A stretch of 64,000 bases of DNA from Vogesella mureinivorans (GTDB lineage Bacteria; Pseudomonadota; Gammaproteobacteria; Burkholderiales; Chromobacteriaceae): NCBI RefSeq assembly GCF_007644035.1, contig NZ_VMTV02000003.1:1-64000 (forward strand). The letters are read 5' to 3'. Of this stretch, positions 17,876 to 26,618 are shown piece after piece (the first letter of the stretch is position 1; the number at the start of each line of letters is the position of its first letter). Below the pieces are notes generated by a model. That model worked only from the letters and a program-made list of their open reading frames with translations. It did no database searches and was not told where the DNA came from. The position numbers and the translations under genes are program-made.

Positions 17876-17901
17876 AAGCGCACCGCAAGGTGCGCTTTTT
17901 G
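17876..17901 (+). terminator. Terminator of mdh
   Basis: AAGCGCACC, GCAA loop, GGTGCGC then five T. Confidence 0.9.
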
Positions 17902-17960
17902 TCTTTACTGAAATACCCTGTCATCTTGTTTATATTGCTCTTTTTGGAGGTCGCAATACC

Positions 17961-19068
17961 ATGATTGAAGCTGAAGTACTCAATCAAATTCAGGCTCAGA
18001 TCGACGATCTGACTACCCGCAACACCGATATCCGGGGGTATCTTTGACTACGACGGTAAAAAAGACCGTCTGGAAGAAGTAAGCCGCCTCACCGAAGACC
18101 CCGATATCTGGAACGACCCCAAAAAGGCGCAAGAACTCGGCCGTGAACGCAAGCAGCTGGAAGACGTGGTATTGGTGATCGAAGGCATCGCCAACACCCT
18201 GGCCGACTGCGGCGAGCTGTTTGAAATGGGCAAGGCCGAAGAAGACGACGACACCATCCTGGCGGTAAAAGCCGACCTGGACAGCGTGGAAGAAAAGCTG
18301 GCCAAGCTGGAATTCCGCCGCATGTTCCACGACCCGATGGACCCGAACAACTGCTTCCTGGACATCCAGGCCGGCGCCGGCGGTACCGAAGCGCAAGACT
18401 GGGCAGGCATGCTGCTGCGCATGTACGTGCGCTACGCCGAACGCAAAGGCTTCAAGGTAGACATCCTGGAAGAATCCGAAGGCGAAGTGGCCGGCATCAG
18501 CAGCGCCACCATCAAGATCGAAGGCGAATACGCCTACGGCCTGCTGCGTACCGAAGTAGGCGTACACCGCCTGGTGCGCGTGTCGCCGTTCGACTCCAAC
18601 GCGCGCCGCCACACCTCGTTCTGCTCCGTGTTTGTGTACCCGGAAGTAGACGACAGCTTCGAGATCACCATCAACCCGGCCGATGTGCGTACCGACACCT
18701 ACCGCGCCAGCGGTGCCGGCGGCCAGCACATCAACAAAACCGACTCCGCCGTACGCCTGACCCACGGCCCGACCGGCATTGTGGTGCAGTGCCAGAACGA
18801 CCGTTCGCAGCACCGCAACCGTGACGAAGCCTGGCAGATGCTGCGTGCCAAGCTGTACGAGCGCGAACTGAAACTGCGTAACGAAGCCAAGCAATCGCTG
18901 GAAGACAGCAAGACCGACGTAGGTTGGGGTCACCAGATCCGCTCCTACGTATTCGACCAGTCGCGCATCAAGGATCTGCGCACCAGCTACGAGGTAGGCA
19001 ACATCAAAGCCGTCATGGACGGCGACCTCGACGGCTTTATCGAAGCCAGCCTGAAACAAGGCGTGTAA
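17961..19068 (+). CDS. prfB: Peptide chain release factor 2 with programmed +1 frameshift
   Basis: RF2 is encoded in two frames: 17961-18044 (28 codons) ends at an in-frame TGA (18045-18047), and the rest reads 18046-19068 in +1 frame, 368 residues in all. The recoding signal is canonical: a Shine-Dalgarno-like GGGGG just before TAT CTT TGA C. RF2 itself recognises UGA, so low RF2 lets the ribosome shift, an autoregulatory loop. SPF tripeptide ([10 protein letters not shown]) and GGQ ([11 protein letters not shown]) motifs are intact. Followed by lysS, as in many proteobacteria. Confidence 0.97.
18033..18048 (+). promoter_or_regulatory. RF2 +1 programmed frameshift site
   Basis: CGGGGGTATCTTTGAC: internal SD-like G-run, slippery CTT and stop TGA followed by C, the poor-termination context conserved in prfB. 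Confidence 0.95.
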
Positions 19069-19078
19069 GCCATACCCA

Positions 19079-19109
19079 AGGTTGGCCGCAAGACTGCGGC
19101 CAACCTTTT
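19079..19109 (+). terminator. Terminator-like hairpin made from inverted GTTGGCCGCA copies
   Basis: AAGGTTGGCCGCA, 4-nt loop AGAC, TGCGGCCAACCTTTT. Two exact 10-mers in inverted orientation between prfB and lysS. The stem is 11 bp plus AA/TT ends with a short T-run. Confidence 0.75.
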
Positions 19110-19128
19110 ACATTAACGGAGATCCCCC

Positions 19129-20637
<1,509 letters not shown>

Positions 20638-20674
20638 GCCTTACCGGACAAGGCCCGCGCCCAACCCCGCCTCG

Positions 20675-20696
20675 CCCCGCGCGACGCGGGGTTTTT
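20675..20696 (+). terminator. Terminator of lysS
   Basis: CCCCGC, 5-nt loop, GCGGGG followed by five T. Confidence 0.88.
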
Positions 20697-20805
20697 CATG
20701 CCCAGATCTTCCTGCAGCAGGCTGCCTACTCGCAGCGAAAGTAGGGTGACAAAAGAATCACCGCTCTACTGACTCCTGCTACTCCCTCCCCTTGCTACCC
20801 GTGGT

Positions 20806-21065
20806 ACTGACATCGCCGTGGTCCAGTAGCTCCTATAACGTGCGAATATCGTAGCCGGACTCAAGCAGATGGGTGACAAAGCTACTGACCTCCGCAGCCC
20901 CCATCTCGCACAGGTACCGATGAGGGTGAAAGCGCAAAAAGCGCCGTACCTAATTGACGTATTGCTGCTCGGTGCGCAGGCTGTCATGCCTGACTCGCAG
21001 CGTCTGGCGCAACACATCGAGCAAGCGTGGCGCGGCGGACCCATCTGGCTGCGTAGTTTTGGCAT
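20806..21065 (-). pseudogene. Integron-type tyrosine recombinase remnant 1 (intI-like)
   Basis: Minus-strand translation gives PRLLDVLRQTLRVRHDSLRTEQQYV, stop, VRRFLRFHPHRYLCEMGAAEVSSFVTHLLESGYDIRT, stop, then a degraded ELLxHxDVSTT. The first part is the N-terminal (SAM-like) domain of integron integrases; it runs directly into the C-terminal end of the protein (HLLESGYDIRT...). The catalytic core is missing, apparently deleted between similar FLTHL/FVTHL stretches. The start region is also out of frame with the body. Clearly dead. A second, inverted copy lies at 23040-23141. Confidence 0.8.
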
Positions 21066-21109
21066 TGACGACTCCAATAGCTTGTAAAGCAAAGAGAAAT
21101 ACGCTTATC

Positions 21110-21547
21110 ATGCCTAATGATACACAGAAAAAAATATACACCTGCGAAGGTATATATTTCACGTTAGGTATCTCTATGTTTGCTCTATTTATGTTTGGCC
21201 CACTCTCACTATTTGTCTTGCTGATTGGGATAGCTAGTATACAATTGTTTTTAAAAACTCAACGCCACGATTTAATAGATTTTTACTTCATTAGAACTAC
21301 TGCGATTACAATAGCCATTGCTATTTTCATGCTCTATCAATTCGGATTAGATCAGCACAATAGAAGTGGTGATTATGCCAAAGTAAGCATATTATTTTTT
21401 GGCATCGTTGGTTGGCATCTACCATTTTTATTGGCTGGTATGTTTTATCACCTGTGGTTCAGTTCTTACCGTGCATTTTCCCTTGGGTGCACTATTGCTT
21501 CCATTTGGTGGGTATTTTATATATGGTCATTGACACATTGGAATTAG
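21110..21547 (+). CDS. Cassette-borne integral membrane protein, unknown function
   Basis: 145 residues from ATG 21110, with about four hydrophobic segments (for example GISMFALFMFGPLSLFVLL). G+C is far below its surroundings, a sign of foreign origin. It begins beside the 5' end of integrase remnant 1, is divergent from it, and is followed 10 bp after its stop by an attC-like site. That is the layout of a first integron cassette. I recognise no family. Confidence 0.65.
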   Translation: MPNDTQKKIYTCEGIYFTLGISMFALFMFGPLSLFVLLIGIASIQLFLKTQRHDLIDFYFIRTTAITIAIAIFMLYQFGLDQHNRSGDYAKVSILFFGIVGWHLPFLLAGMFYHLWFSSYRAFSLGCTIASIWWVFYIWSLTHWN

Positions 21548-21557
21548 TCATACCAAT

Positions 21558-21650
21558 ACTTAACCCATCGTTCAACACGGACAGTCAGCAATGCCGGCGG
21601 CTTCGCCTATTTTCGGCCTTGCTGCCAGCCGATTAACTCAAAAATTAGCA
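21558..21650 (+). other. attC-like recombination site 1
   Basis: Begins with ACTTAAC, a perfect RYYYAAC core, followed by the common attC stretch CCATCGTTCAACACGG. An imperfect dyad (CAGCAATGCCGG / CGGCCTTGCTG) surrounds a loop. It ends in GATTAACTC...ATTAGCA, where the first G of the GTTRRRY core has become A. Length about 93 bp, in the attC range. Confidence 0.65.
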
Positions 21651-21651
21651 A

Positions 21652-21783
21652 GTAGCCCGGATAAGGCGCAGCCGCAGCCGCGGAACAGCCAGACACCCAG
21701 GTTGGCCGCATCCTGTCAGATGACCAAGTGACAGCACCAAGACAATCAACCCAGGATGCGCCATTAGCTTATCTGGGCTAGGG
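21652..21783 (+). repeat. REP-like 130-bp repeat, copy A
   Basis: Starts GTAGCCCGGATAAGGCG...CCGCA and ends GGATGCGCCATTAGCTTAT, both resembling enterobacterial-type REP palindromes in inverted orientation. The interior carries an exact GTTGGCCGCA (21701-21710) and TGACCAAGTGACAGC. Copies B (23142-23277) and truncated, inverted C (21898-21979) are close relatives. Confidence 0.75.
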
Positions 21784-21897
21784 CTGTTGGTTTCTTGGAT
21801 GTGTGGTACTGAGGAGGACTGCGTATCGGTAAAAGCTGCCTGTCGACAGATGAGTGGGAAACGACCGGTTTACACAGAATTACGGACAGGCGCTGCC

Positions 21898-21979
21898 GTC
21901 ACTTCGCCATCTGACAGGATACGACCAACCTTGGGTATCCGGTTGTTCCCCGGATGCGGCTACGCCTTATCCGGGCTAC
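21898..21979 (-). repeat. REP-like repeat, copy C (truncated, inverted)
   Basis: Minus strand: GTAGCCCGGATAAGGCGTAGC...CCGGATACCCAAGGTTGGTCGTATCCTG...AAGTGAC. The internal 10-mer has decayed to GTTGGTCGTA. It abuts the 3' truncation of the IS5-family remnant. Confidence 0.7.
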
Positions 21980-22007
21980 TTGCTGATTGATCGTGTAAAA
22001 CAGGGCT

Positions 22008-22358
22008 TCAGTCAGTTTGTTTTTCCAGCAGATGGCGGAAGTTGAGCAGGGTGATCTCGTCCGGCACCGTATCGATATTGATCTGTGCGAAATGCCGCAT
22101 GGAAGCGATTTCGTACAGACTCTCCTCCATGGATGGGTCGGACAGGGCATACCACTGCTGCAGATAATAGATGCGCAGCATGCTCGATAAGGGATAGGGG
22201 CGACTGCCATTGCCGGCCTTGGGGTAGAAGGGGGCGATGGCAGCTTCGAGCTTGTCCCACGGCATGACCTTGTCCATTTCGGCCAAGAAGATTTCTCGAC
22301 GGGTCTGCTTCTTCTTTAAAGTCTGTTCGAGATCGGTGAAGCTCAGCTGCTTGCTCAT
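22008..22358 (-). pseudogene. IS5-family transposase, N-terminal fragment
   Basis: 116 residues (MSKQLSFTDLEQTLKKKQTR..., KAGNGSRPYPLSSMLRIYYL, NFRHLLEKQ), the N-terminal DUF772-type domain of IS5-family transposases. The frame ends at TGA shortly after HLLE, so the DDE catalytic core is gone. REP-like copy C lies immediately beyond. Confidence 0.85.
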
Positions 22359-22425
22359 CGCCAGTCCTCGGTGCGGTGGGATGATGAATTCTAACTGGAA
22401 GGTCGGGACTTGTTCAGACCTTCCC
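22008..22425 (-). mobile_element. IS5-family insertion sequence remnant
   Basis: The transposase fragment is preceded, on the minus strand, by an IS5-type terminal repeat GGAAGGTCTGAACAAGTCC ending at about 22424. The outer boundary falls in the ATTAG end of attC-like site 2, so the element appears to have landed in that recombination site. The opposite end is missing. Confidence 0.75.
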
Positions 22426-22482
22426 TAATGCCTGAATTAAGCCGCGCCGCGAAGCGGCGTCGGATTGAATGAATTGTTAGGC
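22423..22482 (-). other. attC recombination site 2
   Basis: On the minus strand: GCCTAAC (perfect RYYYAAC), AATTCATTCAA, then GCCGCTTCGCGGC stem-loop, then TTAATTCAGGC and ATTAGGG. It is a near twin of the 60-bp attC of aadA-type cassettes. The final core reads ATTAGGG instead of GTTRRRY, with an IS5-family end joined there. Confidence 0.88.
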
Positions 22483-22911
22483 CGCAGCGCGACTCAAGAA
22501 ATCAACGGCGTAGCTAATCCAAAGCACGACGAGCAATACAAGGCCTGACATGAATACTGGAAATCGATGCATCACTTTGTTGTAGGTGCATTGAATGAAG
22601 CTATGAAGGTAACGCAGACATACAAAGATCCAGGCGCCAACAATCAGCCAGTTAGGCGCGAACCCGGTAGCAATTGCGATTGCGCAAAGCGCATAAAAAA
22701 GTACTGGGGCTTCAAACAGATTCTTGTAGTTATCCGCGGCTTGTACATTTTCCAGACGCGCGGCGACCTGGATGGAGTTCGCGGTGGCTTGCGGATGAAT
22801 TCGCTTTGAACGCATTTCGCGGATGCGGTTTTGAAGGAGTCGCAATGCAACCAGCAGCACTAAGAAAGTCATTGCTGCGCACGCTGCGACTAGGTGTTGT
22901 TGATTTGTCAT
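22477..22911 (-). CDS. MAPEG-family membrane protein (gene cassette)
   Basis: 144 residues with four predicted membrane helices and the MAPEG signature region (RLENVQAADNYKNLFEAPVLFY). MAPEG proteins include glutathione-dependent enzymes of eicosanoid and detoxification metabolism; bacterial members are mostly uncharacterised. The gene ends inside attC site 2, the hallmark of an integron cassette. It diverges from integrase remnant 2. Confidence 0.8.
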   Translation of the reverse strand: MTNQQHLVAACAAMTFLVLLVALRLLQNRIREMRSKRIHPQATANSIQVAARLENVQAADNYKNLFEAPVLFYALCAIAIATGFAPNWLIVGAWIFVCLRYLHSFIQCTYNKVMHRFPVFMSGLVLLVVLWISYAVDFLSRAAA

Positions 22912-23039
22912 TTCGATATAATCCTATGCGAGCTAACGTGAAATATACACCGTTGAAGAGGTATGCTTGGTTTATCTGTGTGTATAACTAGGCAAGATAT
23001 ACGCATTTCTTATTGTTTTACAAGCCATTGGAGTTACCA

Positions 23040-23141
23040 ATGGAAAGTACACAGTCAGATGGGGCTGCCGCGCCACGCTTGCTCGATATATTGCGCCAGA
23101 CGCTGTGAGTAAGGCATGACAGCCTGCGCACCGAGCAGCAA
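23040..23141 (+). pseudogene. Integron-type tyrosine recombinase remnant 2 (intI-like)
   Basis: ATG 23040 gives MESTQSDGAAAPRLLDILRQTL, stop, VRHDSLRTEQQ, then breaks off exactly where REP-like copy B begins. It matches remnant 1 including about 50 bp of upstream sequence, but in opposite orientation. Only the N-terminal segment survives. Confidence 0.75.
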
Positions 23142-23277
23142 GTAGCCCGGATAAGGCACAGCCGCATCCGGGGAACAGCCAGATACCCAAAGTTGGCCGC
23201 ACCCTGTTCAGATGACCAAGTGACAGCGCCAAGACAATCAACCCCGGATGCGCCGTTAGCTTATCCGGGCGACGGGC
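23142..23277 (+). repeat. REP-like 130-bp repeat, copy B
   Basis: Begins GTAGCCCGGATAAGGC and ends GTTAGCTTATCCGGGC. Contains an exact GTTGGCCGCA at 23192-23201. Its left edge truncates integrase remnant 2. Confidence 0.75.
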
Positions 23278-23496
23278 TGGGCAAATGAAATCACAGTGCA
23301 GCAAAACGTCGCTCAGGCGTATGCGATTGCAGTCCCCCCCCTCGCTCAAGCTGATCCGCTACTGCGTTTAGCTCGACCCTAAGGCCCCTCATTGATGAAA
23401 CGTACTCTCACCTTTATCGTTGCCATAACCATCGCTACCAGCGTATGGGCGCAGCATGCGACAACATTCGTATTCGTGAAGATCACGGAGTCAATA

Positions 23497-23760
23497 ATGC
23501 CCATTCAGCGCGGCGAGAAGTACGAGGATCCGCTAGACGAAGCCCTGAAAAAGGCAGGTCTCGGCGAGGTCACGGGAGCGGGGAGCATGCTGTCAAAAGA
23601 GAAGACCATTGAGTGGGTCGGCCTTGATGTAGAACTGACCGACCCAATAACAGGCATCCCGTTTCTTCGCAAGAAACTCACCGAACTGGGTGCACCAGCA
23701 GGGAGTGTGCTGGAGTACGAACTCAATGGAGAGACGCTTCAAGTGCCGGTGCGTGACTGA
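23497..23760 (+). CDS. Small conserved protein of integron-cassette type
   Basis: 87 residues beginning MPIQRGEKYEDPLDEALKKA, with GEVTGAGSML and KKLTELGAPAGSVLEYELNG. I recall similar small acidic proteins in superintegron cassettes, but no function. ATG 23497 follows ACGGAG at ideal spacing. An in-frame ATG at 23395 would add 34 residues that look like a cleavable signal peptide (MKRTLTFIVAITIATSVWA), so an exported form cannot be excluded. Confidence 0.55.
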   Translation: MPIQRGEKYEDPLDEALKKAGLGEVTGAGSMLSKEKTIEWVGLDVELTDPITGIPFLRKKLTELGAPAGSVLEYELNGETLQVPVRD

Positions 23761-23829
23761 GGCGCCGAACATGCCCGTCAACGGGTCTTCCCGCATGCGC
23801 GCCTCCCCTCACGTCAGGCTTTAGACCGC

Positions 23830-24135
23830 ATGGAACGTAACGTGCTCACCCTTTCCCTCGCCCGTGGGCTTCTTGGCGAAGTTCATCCGGTGCTTCGTGC
23901 GGCGTCCGCAGAGCTGGATGCGGCTAACCATGTGGTTCGCATCCGCTTCGAGTACGACGGAGAGCCGTCACGTGCCGCTCGGAAGAGCTGCTCGTGCGCA
24001 GCTACGGAGGTCATTGCAGATTTCGTGGCGCCGTGGGGCCTTGACGAGCAGCACGTGGTCCGGCCCCGGCCACAGCCAATCGCACCGTTGGCCCTGCTTG
24101 CCTACCAGCGGTGGGAACCCGAAAATGCAAGCTGA
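23830..24135 (+). CDS. Hypothetical protein, cassette-like
   Basis: 101 residues (LARGLLGEVHPVLRAASAEL, then RIRFEYDGEP and SCSCAATEVIADF). No recognised domain, signal peptide or membrane segment. It is 69 bp after the preceding small gene; the gap holds an imperfect dyad (GAGGCGC...GCGCGCCTC) without attC cores. Placement at the edge of the integron island suggests horizontal origin. Confidence 0.5.
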   Translation: MERNVLTLSLARGLLGEVHPVLRAASAELDAANHVVRIRFEYDGEPSRAARKSCSCAATEVIADFVAPWGLDEQHVVRPRPQPIAPLALLAYQRWEPENAS

Positions 24136-24388
24136 CATTTTGCTCAAGGCCAATGTCCACTTGGCTTGCAGGCATCCTGCGCGGGTGGAGTACCAGCTGC
24201 TGTTCGTTCACACGTGGGTCCAACCCTTCTTCTTCCAGCGTGGTTGCAGCCAGAACACGGAAGCCGTGCGTTGTGGCCCTGTCCTGCCAGCCCATGCGGC
24301 CAACCTCGTGTAACCCCACGCCACCCGTCCGCTGCCAACCGCAGCGGCATCGCGTATGCTGTCAGCGTTCCTTTTTGGGTGCATACCG

Positions 24389-24895
24389 ATGACGCAAGCG
24401 CTTCGCCTGGCCGCGCTGGCCCTGTGGCTGGCCAGCCTGCTGTGGCCGGCGGCTATTTCACCACACGGCGATATGCTGTTGGGTATCCAGCTACTGGCTA
24501 GCGGCACGCTGCTGCTGGCGGCGTGGCTGCCGGTTACTTTGCCGGGTTCGCCGTGGCTATGGCTGGGGGTGCTCAGTAACGGGCTGATGCTGGCCGAGCT
24601 GCGCCGCCAGCGGCAGCCACTGCGGCCAACTATCGGCCTGGGCGCGCTGCTGCTGTTGCTGGCGGTGGCGGTACATAACGTGATGTTGATACGGCCGCTG
24701 GTGGCGCTGCTGCCCAGCCTGCGGCTGCACGGCGCGTATTACTTGTGGGCGGCGAGCTTTGTGTTGCTGGCGCTGGCGGCGGTCAGCGAACACCCGGCGC
24801 TGGCGCGTGGCGTATTGCTGCGCAGCCTGTTGCTGCTGGGTATTGCGCTGTTGACGGGCTTTACCGGCGTGGCGGCTATCGTGCTGTTGCACTGA
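24389..24895 (+). CDS. Hypothetical integral membrane protein
   Basis: 168 residues from ATG 24389 (MTQALRLAALALWLASLLW), very rich in Leu and Ala, with about five to six hydrophobic segments. Base composition and codon use return to the host type, so it marks the right edge of the accessory island. An in-frame start at 24356 is possible but less natural. A GTTGGCCGCA copy (24621-24630) is read here as Leu-Arg-Pro-Thr, an unusual frame for the motif. Confidence 0.6.
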   Translation: MTQALRLAALALWLASLLWPAAISPHGDMLLGIQLLASGTLLLAAWLPVTLPGSPWLWLGVLSNGLMLAELRRQRQPLRPTIGLGALLLLLAVAVHNVMLIRPLVALLPSLRLHGAYYLWAASFVLLALAAVSEHPALARGVLLRSLLLLGIALLTGFTGVAAIVLLH

Positions 24896-25084
24896 AAAGG
24901 ACTGCATAGCGGCCGCTGCCAGGCCCGCCGTCCGGCCCGCCGTCCGGCCCGCAAGGTTGGCGCAGAGTGGGCATGATGGGCGTTTCCACGCTGCGGTGCG
25001 CTCAGACACGCCCAGCAGGCTTGGCTAGCCGATCAGCAGCAGGTTTGATGGCAACGCTGCCAGCCGCCCCCCGGTACGCGCATG
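24896..25084. other. Intergenic stretch with short direct repeat
   Basis: No gene seen. A 12-bp unit GGCCCGCCGTCC is repeated in tandem near 24920-24950, followed by a damaged copy of the 10-mer (GGTTGGCGCA, one base missing). Confidence 0.5.
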
Positions 25085-25116
25085 AAAAAACCCCGGCCAG
25101 TAGACCGGGGTTTTGC
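25085..25116 (-). terminator. Terminator of the FabMG-like gene
   Basis: CCCCGG, 8-nt loop, CCGGGG; six T on the minus strand, four T on the plus strand, so possibly bidirectional. Confidence 0.85.
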
Positions 25117-25143
25117 TTTGCCTGTTGGCAAGCAACCAAACGC

Positions 25144-26460
25144 TTAGCTGTGCAGCTGGGCCAGCTGTTTGGCGATGATGTCGTGGTTCAGCCACAGCAC
25201 CGGGCCGGCAGGGTTGGCCGCTTCGCCGAACATCAGCGGGCCGGTGCCTTCCAGCACCAGGGCGCTGAGGTGGTCGGTAACCAGTGCGCTACGCTCTTTG
25301 TGCTTGCTGGTGATGTCGTCGGAGGTGCCGATCATCACGTCGGCCAGCGCCGGGGAGTTGTCCATGGGCCAGGCGGCAAAGTCGCGGAAGGCCAGCATGG
25401 TGGCGTCGGTGTTGTAGCTTTCGATCTGCGCCAGCAGGTCTTCAATGCTGTAGCCGTCTTGCAGCAGCGCGTGGCAGGCGGCCCATTGCGCTTCGGTCCA
25501 GGCGCCCGGGGCTTCCTGGCGCAGGGCTTTGAGCAGCGGGAACAGCGACAGCTCCACGCCCACAAAGATGTCGGACGAGTTGGTGCGGATTTCCGGGCAG
25601 TTGAACACGGTGGCTTTGACACCCTGCTCCCACGCGGTGCGGGCGTGGTCTTCCAGGCGTTTTTTGGCGCCGCCCTGGGTGTAGTTGGTGTAGGTCTGCC
25701 ACTGGTACTGGCCGTCGATCAGGATCTCGGTGCCGTGGTAGCCGTAGGCGGTGTAGCGTGCCTGGCCGCCGGTGGCTTCCAGGCGCTGGCGCAGCGCGGC
25801 GCTGCCGTCGATCAGGTACTGGAAGGTGTTGGCGGTGACTTCGTCGAAGTTCATCAGGATCAGCTTGCCCAGGTCGCTATCCAGCAGCGCACGCGACGAC
25901 ATGAAGCGGTCGCCACGGCCTTTGTAGATGCGGTTGGCAATGGCCAGGAACACTTTCACCTTGGGGATGCCGCCGGCCATGGTGTGGGCAAAGAACACAT
26001 TGCTGCCGTCGGCTACCAGCGGCTCCAGCTGGGCCATGACTTCGGCTACGCTGTTTTTGAAGCGGGCCACGCCGGCTTCGCGGCAGCGTTCGATCTGCGC
26101 CCAGTCCAGCTTTTCGTCCTGCCAGTTTTTCAGGGTCAGTACCGACAGCAGCTCGGTGGGGGTGGGTTCGCCGGCCGGGGCGTCCAGGTCGAAACCGGCC
26201 ATCAGCGGCACGTTGATCACCTTGCCGCCGATGCGGGCTTCGGCTTCGGCCAGCTCTTCGGCATTCAGCGGGCGCAGGCTGTTATCGGCTTCGCGTCGGC
26301 CCACGGTCAGGCCGATGATGGTCATGCCGGCGGCGCGGGCTTCGTTGATCAGGCCGTTGGCGTAGCCACGGCCGAACAGCTCGCCAAACAGCACGAATAC
26401 GTCGCCCTGGCGGAAAAGTTTGCCTTGCGGGAGGTCGCGAAGAGAAGTCGGTGCGTTCAC
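25144..26460 (-). CDS. FabMG-like conserved protein (putative enoyl-ACP reductase family)
   Basis: 438 residues. The N-terminal third looks Rossmann-like (VFVLFGELFGRGYANGLINE, then GMTIIGLTVGRREAD), and the centre carries HTMAGGIPKVKVFLAIANR and GYHGTEILIDG. I associate this family with database entries named enoyl-ACP reductase FabMG, but could not confirm it, and a classical SDR catalytic YxxxK is not evident. Single gene with its own terminator. Confidence 0.45.
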   Translation of the reverse strand: MNAPTSLRDLPQGKLFRQGDVFVLFGELFGRGYANGLINEARAAGMTIIGLTVGRREADNSLRPLNAEELAEAEARIGGKVINVPLMAGFDLDAPAGEPTPTELLSVLTLKNWQDEKLDWAQIERCREAGVARFKNSVAEVMAQLEPLVADGSNVFFAHTMAGGIPKVKVFLAIANRIYKGRGDRFMSSRALLDSDLGKLILMNFDEVTANTFQYLIDGSAALRQRLEATGGQARYTAYGYHGTEILIDGQYQWQTYTNYTQGGAKKRLEDHARTAWEQGVKATVFNCPEIRTNSSDIFVGVELSLFPLLKALRQEAPGAWTEAQWAACHALLQDGYSIEDLLAQIESYNTDATMLAFRDFAAWPMDNSPALADVMIGTSDDITSKHKERSALVTDHLSALVLEGTGPLMFGEAANPAGPVLWLNHDIIAKQLAQLHS

Positions 26461-26549
26461 TGAACAGGTCTCGAATTAGGTTAATGGCTCGAATTCTAAT
26501 TTGAACAGGGCAAGCTATCAAATTTGCCACTGTTTAGTTTGTGTAACCA

Positions 26550-26611
26550 TGCGGCCAACCGGCGCCTGCCGGGCATGAAAAAACCCGGCCGCAGCCGGGT
26601 AGTTGGCCGCA
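26550..26611. terminator. Terminator flanked by outward-facing GTTGGCCGCA copies
   Basis: AAAAAACCCGGC, short loop, GCCGGGT (26577-26600) is an intrinsic terminator for the leftward GGDEF/EAL gene. An exact minus-strand 10-mer (26550-26559) and an exact plus-strand one (26602-26611) flank it. Confidence 0.75.
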
Positions 26612-26618
26612 CGGCACA

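Noticed and set aside
20954-21109. Extended N-terminus of the 21110 membrane protein
   Set aside because: The upstream in-frame part is antisense to the integrase remnant and has no homology; ATG 21110 starts the hydrophobic protein.
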